Origin: JAWXTP01 sp044433415 | Lineage (GTDB): Bacteria > Bacteroidota > Bacteroidia > Bacteroidales > Rikenellaceae | NCBI GenBank assembly: GCA_044433415.1 | Contig: JAWXTP010000057.1 | Span: 1 to 17,341 of the forward strand | Length of the DNA stretch: 17,341 nucleotides | Reading direction: 5' to 3' | In this document: positions 14,245 through 17,341 of the stretch, piece after piece | Position numbering within the stretch: the stretch's first letter is position 1 | How the letters are laid out: every line of letters starts with the position of its first letter | Translations under genes and position numbers: made by a program | Notes under the pieces: generated by a model | Databases searched by the model: none | The model's input: the letters and a program-made list of their open reading frames with translations, nothing else | Told to the model about the DNA's origin: nothing

Positions 14245-14661
14245 ATGAACCTTATTAATCAAAGACAAGACGAGATTATCGACGAGTTTTCAGGTATAGA
14301 CGATTGGATGGATAAATATAACTATTTAATCGAGCTAAGTCATGAGTTACCTCAGCTAGATCCAAAATACAAAACTGACGCTTACCTTATTGATGGATGC
14401 CAATCAAGAGTATGGATAAACGCCGAAATTGAAGATGGTGTAATGAGAATTAGTGCTGAGTCAGATGCTATAATAGCAAAAGGTTTAGTAGCTTTACTAG
14501 TGAGGGTTTTTGATGGAGTCTCACCAGAGGAAATTAAAAATGCAGACCTTTATTTTATAGATAAAATAGGATTAAGTGAAAATCTTACCCCTACACGTGC
14601 TAATGGATTGCTATCTATGGTCAAGAGAATAAAGATGTTCGCTTTAGCATTTGCGAGATAG
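14245..14661 (+). CDS. sufE: SufE family cysteine desulfuration protein
   Basis: 138 aa, normal for SufE. It takes persulfide sulfur from the desulfurase SufS and passes it to the SUF scaffold during Fe-S cluster assembly in the cytoplasm. The acceptor Cys is C52 in YLIDGCQSRVWI, preceded by the family's LPQLDPKYKTD. SDAIIAKGLVALLVRVFDG and the C-terminal LSENLTPTRANGLLSMVKRI are also typical. The next gene, 34 bases on, is another Fe-S assembly factor, which supports the assignment. The 75-base gap from the phosphatase-like gene shows no clear promoter. Confidence 0.94.
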   Translation: MNLINQRQDEIIDEFSGIDDWMDKYNYLIELSHELPQLDPKYKTDAYLIDGCQSRVWINAEIEDGVMRISAESDAIIAKGLVALLVRVFDGVSPEEIKNADLYFIDKIGLSENLTPTRANGLLSMVKRIKMFALAFAR

Positions 14662-14695
14662 TCCCCTCACAGTTTAAATTAACGATAGATATATA

Positions 14696-15019
14696 ATGAC
14701 AACACCAGAACAAATTCTAGAAATAGAACAAGATATAGTTTATACTCTTAAGAACATTTATGACCCTGAAATTCCTGTAAATATATACGACTTAGGGCTT
14801 ATATATGACATTGATTTAGACCCTACAGGTGAGGCCAACATACGTATGACCTTGACAGCACCAAACTGCCCTATGGCTGATGAGTTGCTTCAACAAGTTA
14901 ATGACGACGTGGCAAAAGTAAAAGGTGTGGAAAGTGTTAATGTAACATTAGTATTTGAGCCTATCTGGAATAAAGATATGATGAGCGAGGAAGCTCTATT
15001 TGAATTAGGCTTTTTATAA
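14696..15019 (+). CDS. MIP18/DUF59 family iron-sulfur assembly protein (SufT-like)
   Basis: 107 aa, a single DUF59 (MIP18/PaaD-like) domain. Motifs: LKNIYDPEIPVNIYDLGLIYDIDLD near residues 17-41, MTLTAPNCPMADELLQQV with the conserved Cys (about 52-69), and VNVTLVFEPIWNKDMMSEEA near the end. Proteins of this family help mature or deliver Fe-S clusters; the stand-alone version next to suf genes is often called SufT. It is directly after sufE and 20 bases before tsaC, in an evident operon. PaaD proper works with phenylacetate-degradation genes, none of which are here. Confidence 0.9.
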   Translation: MTTPEQILEIEQDIVYTLKNIYDPEIPVNIYDLGLIYDIDLDPTGEANIRMTLTAPNCPMADELLQQVNDDVAKVKGVESVNVTLVFEPIWNKDMMSEEALFELGFL

Positions 15020-15039
15020 ACTTTATAATAGAACGAGCA

Positions 15040-15612
15040 ATGGAAAAATTAAAAGAACAAGTTTTTAAGGCATGTGAAGTTTTAAAAGCTGGAGGTTTGA
15101 TATTATATCCTACAGATACAGTGTGGGGAATAGGTTGTGATGCAACGAATGCTGATGCTGTAGCAAAAGTATATGAACTGAAAAAAAGTGCTGACAAGAA
15201 AAGCATGATAGTACTTATAGAAAATACTGATAGAGTAGCCCTTAGCGTAGATGGCGCTCCTTCTGTAGCATGGGACTTGATAGATATGAGCGATAAGCCT
15301 TTGACACTTATCCTTGAAGGTGCTAAAGGGGTAGCTTCAAATTTAGTGCCTGAGGAAGGTACTTTAGGTGTGAGAGTTCCTAATCATGAGTTTTGCAAGA
15401 GATTGCTACATAGATTTATGAAGCCTATAGTTTCTACTAGTGCTAATATCTCTGGGGAGGCTACACCTTTGAAATTTACTGAAATATCTAAGGAGATAAA
15501 AAATGGGGTTGATATGATTATTGATACCGATATGGAGGGTGTTATGACACGCAAGCCATCATCCATTATTTCCTTAGGTCGAGGAGGCGAAATAAAAATC
15601 TTGCGAGATTAG
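15040..15612 (+). CDS. tsaC: L-threonylcarbamoyladenylate synthase
   Basis: 190 aa, a single YrdC/Sua5 domain without the C-terminal Sua5 extension, so the TsaC form. It makes threonylcarbamoyl-AMP from threonine, bicarbonate and ATP for the universal t6A37 modification of ANN-decoding tRNAs. Motifs: GGLILYPTDTVWGIGCDA (about 18-35), KVYELKKSADKKSMIVLI, KPLTLILEGA, GTLGVRVPNHEFC, and PIVSTSANISGEATP. It begins 20 bases after the DUF59 gene and is the last gene of the run. A long palindrome starts 26 bases after its stop. Confidence 0.94.
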   Translation: MEKLKEQVFKACEVLKAGGLILYPTDTVWGIGCDATNADAVAKVYELKKSADKKSMIVLIENTDRVALSVDGAPSVAWDLIDMSDKPLTLILEGAKGVASNLVPEEGTLGVRVPNHEFCKRLLHRFMKPIVSTSANISGEATPLKFTEISKEIKNGVDMIIDTDMEGVMTRKPSSIISLGRGGEIKILRD

Positions 15613-15637
15613 AGTGTTGTGTCGAGAATGCGGGAAG

Positions 15638-15761
15638 GCTTTTTCCAATAACGGCTCATCTTTGCGACCTTTCTGTGCATTTCAATGCTCACAGCCGCCT
15701 GAGGCTGCTCCGCTTAAAATGCACAGAAACGCCGCAAATATGAACCATTCTTGAAAAAAGC
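15638..15761. repeat. 124-bp imperfect palindrome downstream of tsaC
   Basis: Bases pair in one register (sum 31399) from G15638/C15761 to C15696/G15703 without an insertion or deletion; 45 of 59 pairs match. The core TTTCTGTGCATTT/AAATGCACAGAAA (15670-15682 / 15717-15729) is perfect. CAGCC/GGCTG closes a six-base loop (GCCTGA). An internal loop of six unpaired positions lies between. It could be a REP/MITE-like element or a structured RNA or terminator of the tsaC operon; there is no clean U-tract. Confidence 0.8.
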
Positions 15762-15816
15762 GGACAGTCGTGGACGTTATTAACCGCTCATGGTATGAAA
15801 CCTGAGTGTTAGGTAA

Positions 15817-15885
15817 ATGCGACAAGCGACTGAATAACGACAAGCGGCTAGATGCGACAAGCGACTGAATACGACAAGCGGTTAG
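15817..15885. repeat. Composite direct repeat with four CGACAAGCG cores
   Basis: Two tandem units of 35 and 34 bp. Each reads ATGCGACAAGCGACTGAAT, then ACGACAAGCGG, then CTAG or TTAG. The core CGACAAGCG appears at 15820, 15838, 15855 and 15872, spaced 17-18 bases apart. It ends 25 bases before the thioesterase start, so it could be an operator-like array or a dispersed repeat. Confidence 0.85.
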
Positions 15886-15909
15886 TGATAATGAAATGAT
15901 TTTTTATAT

Positions 15910-16311
15910 ATGTATAAATCTGAGGTTGATATACAAATACGGTTTGCTGATGTTGATTCTTTGCATCATGTGAATAATGTGAATATATATCATTATTTTG
16001 ATATAGGTAAGCGCGATTTTTTAAGTGCAGTGCTGGATTTGGGTGGAGTGTTCGGAAAATATGGACTTGTGCAGGCAAATATAAATACTAATTTCTATGT
16101 GCCAGTCTTTATTAATGATGAAGTGAGCGTTACTACAAAACTTTCTCATATAGGAAATAAAAGTTTTGTGCTGTTTCAAGAAGTAGTGTGCAAAAAAACA
16201 GGACTTGTGAAGTGCGACTCTAAAGCAACTATGGTGTGCTTTAATACAGAAAAACAGTTGGCCGAGGAAATGACCGCTGAATGGCGTTCTAAGCTCGAAA
16301 AGGCCTTGTGA
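15910..16311 (+). CDS. Acyl-CoA thioesterase, hotdog fold (4HBT-like)
   Basis: 133 aa, a single hotdog domain of the 4-hydroxybenzoyl-CoA thioesterase/YbgC group. The signature is at the N-terminus: IQIRFADVDSLHHVNNVNIYHYFD (about 8-31), with the catalytic-position Asp in ADVDSLHHVNN. The rest follows the family: ANINTNFYVPVFINDEVSVTTKLSHIGNKSFVLFQEV. It should hydrolyse a small acyl-CoA in the cytoplasm; the substrate cannot be read from the sequence. It stands alone, preceded by the CGACAAGCG array and followed by a hairpin and the convergent beta-lactamase remnant. Confidence 0.88.
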   Translation: MYKSEVDIQIRFADVDSLHHVNNVNIYHYFDIGKRDFLSAVLDLGGVFGKYGLVQANINTNFYVPVFINDEVSVTTKLSHIGNKSFVLFQEVVCKKTGLVKCDSKATMVCFNTEKQLAEEMTAEWRSKLEKAL

Positions 16312-16360
16312 TTCCTTTGTCAATAACAACACAACTTACTCTTTAGCCTAATGCTGGTTA

Positions 16361-16410
16361 ACATTGTGCCGTTTGTATAATACGTTAATATTATATAAAC
16401 GGCACAATGT
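16361..16410. repeat. 22-bp hairpin between the convergent thioesterase and beta-lactamase
   Basis: ACATTGTGCCGTTTGTATAATA pairs with the mirror arm (16389-16410) with only one G/T wobble, around a six-base CGTTAA loop. It sits 3 bases beyond the beta-lactamase stop and 50 bases beyond the thioesterase stop. No U-run follows in either direction, so it is not a classical terminator, though it may stabilise or end both transcripts. Confidence 0.75.
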
Positions 16411-16413
16411 GCC

Positions 16414-17163
16414 TTAATAATAATTGTAAATAGCAGATGCAATCTGTGAAATAAGTTTATAGGTTTCTTTAGGCGATTCCTTAGATTCCGAGATAAAAAT
16501 AGAGAAAATAATTTCTCTACCATTAGGCAATTTCATTATTCCAATATCATTATTAGCTGCTAATATTCCATTTGTACCAACACCTGAAAATCCCGATTTA
16601 TGCGCAATAATAGTACCTTTAGGTAAAGAGTCGCGAATACTACTTGTGTAGGTGCTTGACATTGTATCCCATAAAAAATTATGAGTATCACTCTTTAATA
16701 ATTCGTTATTATGAAACTTACGTAATAACTTAACGGCAGAGTTGGGTGTTGTGTAATTTAAATATTGTAAACCCCAATCTCTTTGTATTTCTCGTTCGTA
16801 ATTGCATATATGAGTATTGGTAATGTTGATACTGTCTAAATATTCTTGAACTGCTTTTGTACCTCCTACCATTTCCATAATAACATCAGAAATATTATTA
16901 TCGCTTTGCATTAGTGTGTATTTGATTAGTTCAGCTAAAGTAACCCTGTTGCCATTTGGATATTTATCTCTAAATGGACTCCAAATATCTACATGTAATT
17001 GAGATTGTGTAACCGTTATAGAATCAGATAATGAGAAAATACCTTGATCCACTTTGTTAAGCATAGTTAGCGCAATGTGAAATTTATACACACTTTGCAT
17101 AGGGAAACTTCTATCTGAATTGATAGTTGATATTTTACCATCTTTTGAATCATATATAGTGAC
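16414..17163 (-). pseudogene. Class A (subclass A2-like) beta-lactamase, 5'-truncated
   Basis: Serine beta-lactamase. Visible active-site motifs: S-V-Y-K (SxxK) in SFPMQSVYKFHIAL, SDN in LMQSDNNISD, the Glu166 region YEREIQRDWGLQYLNYTTP, and K-S-G in IIAHKSGFSG. The YNYY C-terminus and the motif context are closest to VEB/PER/CfxA-type subclass A2 enzymes. The ATG at 17100 would place the catalytic Ser at residue 3. Homologous sequence clearly runs further upstream (VTIYDSKDGKISTINSDRSFP, to 17163), then becomes unrelated, and an in-frame stop sits at 17215-17217. No ATG, GTG or TTG lies between that stop and 17163. Signal peptide and first helix are missing, so I call it a truncated, probably non-functional gene. 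Confidence 0.75.
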
Positions 17164-17181
17164 CGGTTCTACAAACTTACA

Positions 17182-17223
17182 AAATCTTATAAATACATAT
17201 AAATATTTATATGTTTAAGATTT
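17182..17223. repeat. AT-rich inverted repeat at the beta-lactamase truncation junction
   Basis: A perfect 20-bp palindrome ACATATAAATATTTATATGT (17195-17214) is flanked by AAATCTT (17182-17188) and AAGATTT (17217-17223). It lies between the truncated 5' end of the beta-lactamase and the stop of the upstream gene. It could be a recombination site or a weak terminator of the upstream gene. Confidence 0.65.
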
Positions 17224-17341
17224 ATGTTGCATTCCTGTTTCTACCTTGCTAGTTGCTATCCCATTTTTTGCAAAAGAAGATAACAGAGCCGTCAAGTCCA
17301 CAGGCGTAAATTCGGACGAACCTCGCCCTATTTGTTCATTA
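17215..17341 (-). CDS. 3' end of an unrecognised gene (partial, runs off the window)
   Basis: The minus strand is open from the window edge to TAA at 17215-17217, giving 41 residues that begin NEQIGRGSSEFTPVDLTALL and end KVETGMQHKS. The stretch is richer in G+C and in Ala/Gly/Ser/Thr codons than the adjoining spacer, which favours real coding sequence. It is in the same frame as the beta-lactamase remnant but separated by the stop. I do not recognise the family; a mobile-element protein is possible given the neighbouring truncated resistance gene, but nothing here shows it. Confidence 0.4.
   Translation of the reverse strand, partial: NEQIGRGSSEFTPVDLTALLSSFAKNGIATSKVETGMQHKS

Larger units (their letters stand above)
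15613..15909. other. Gene-free, repeat-rich spacer after tsaC
   Basis: No reading frame with coding character. It holds a 124-bp imperfect palindrome (15638-15761), an unassigned stretch (15762-15816) and a two-copy composite repeat (15817-15885). It is visibly richer in G+C than its neighbours, which suggests an acquired element. Confidence 0.6.

Noticed and set aside
15817..15885. Composite repeat considered as a short CRISPR
   Set aside because: The sequence between cores is itself repeated, so there are no unique spacers.
16340..16420. Hairpin after the beta-lactamase considered as an integron attC site
   Set aside because: No matching RYYYAAC/GTTRRRY core-site pair at the ends and no bulged extrahelical bases; the stem is too perfect and too short.

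Overview
The window looks like a low-GC Bacteroidales chromosome. Evidence: TAnnTTTG-type -7 promoter elements instead of sigma70 boxes, little Shine-Dalgarno signal, the rpsF-rpsR-rplI order, a GSCFA-family protein, Mla-type ABC genes and a subclass A2-like beta-lactamase. I cannot name the genus.

Layout. (1) 1-4346 is core metabolism and envelope: aroA (EPSP synthase, minus strand), an mlaE/mlaF phospholipid-transport pair (plus), then aroC (chorismate synthase, plus). The mlaF-aroC gap is almost entirely one long imperfect palindrome. (2) 4347-9584 is an accessory island: a repeat-rich spacer, then a two-gene restriction-modification-like operon. Its first gene is a methyltransferase-like protein with a CGEAP-type motif. 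Its second is a single-chain GIY-YIG nuclease / superfamily 2 helicase / Eco57I-type adenine methyltransferase, overlapping the first by ATGA. One in-frame TAA at 6789-6791 splits the second gene between its two RecA-like lobes. (3) 9585-10321 holds two tiny ORFs, a terminator that overlaps the end of one of them, an 11-bp tandem repeat and the terminator of the ribosomal operon. (4) 10322-11399 is rpsF-rpsR-rplI on the minus strand, with a full Bacteroidetes promoter upstream. (5) 11485-15612 is a co-directional plus-strand run: GSCFA protein, secreted PafA-like phosphatase homologue, SufE, a MIP18/DUF59 Fe-S assembly protein and TsaC/Sua5. (6) 15613-16410 has a 124-bp imperfect palindrome, a composite CGACAAGCG tandem repeat, a hotdog thioesterase and a 22-bp hairpin. 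(7) The right end carries a 5'-truncated class A beta-lactamase on the minus strand, an AT-rich inverted repeat at the truncation junction, and the 3' end of an unrecognised minus-strand gene.

The points most worth a second look are the GIY-YIG-helicase-methyltransferase system and its inactivating stop, the phosphatase homologue that appears to have lost most metal ligands, the two long palindromic elements, the dispersed CGACAAGCG motif, and the truncated beta-lactamase. Family assignments come from motifs read by eye; no database search was possible.
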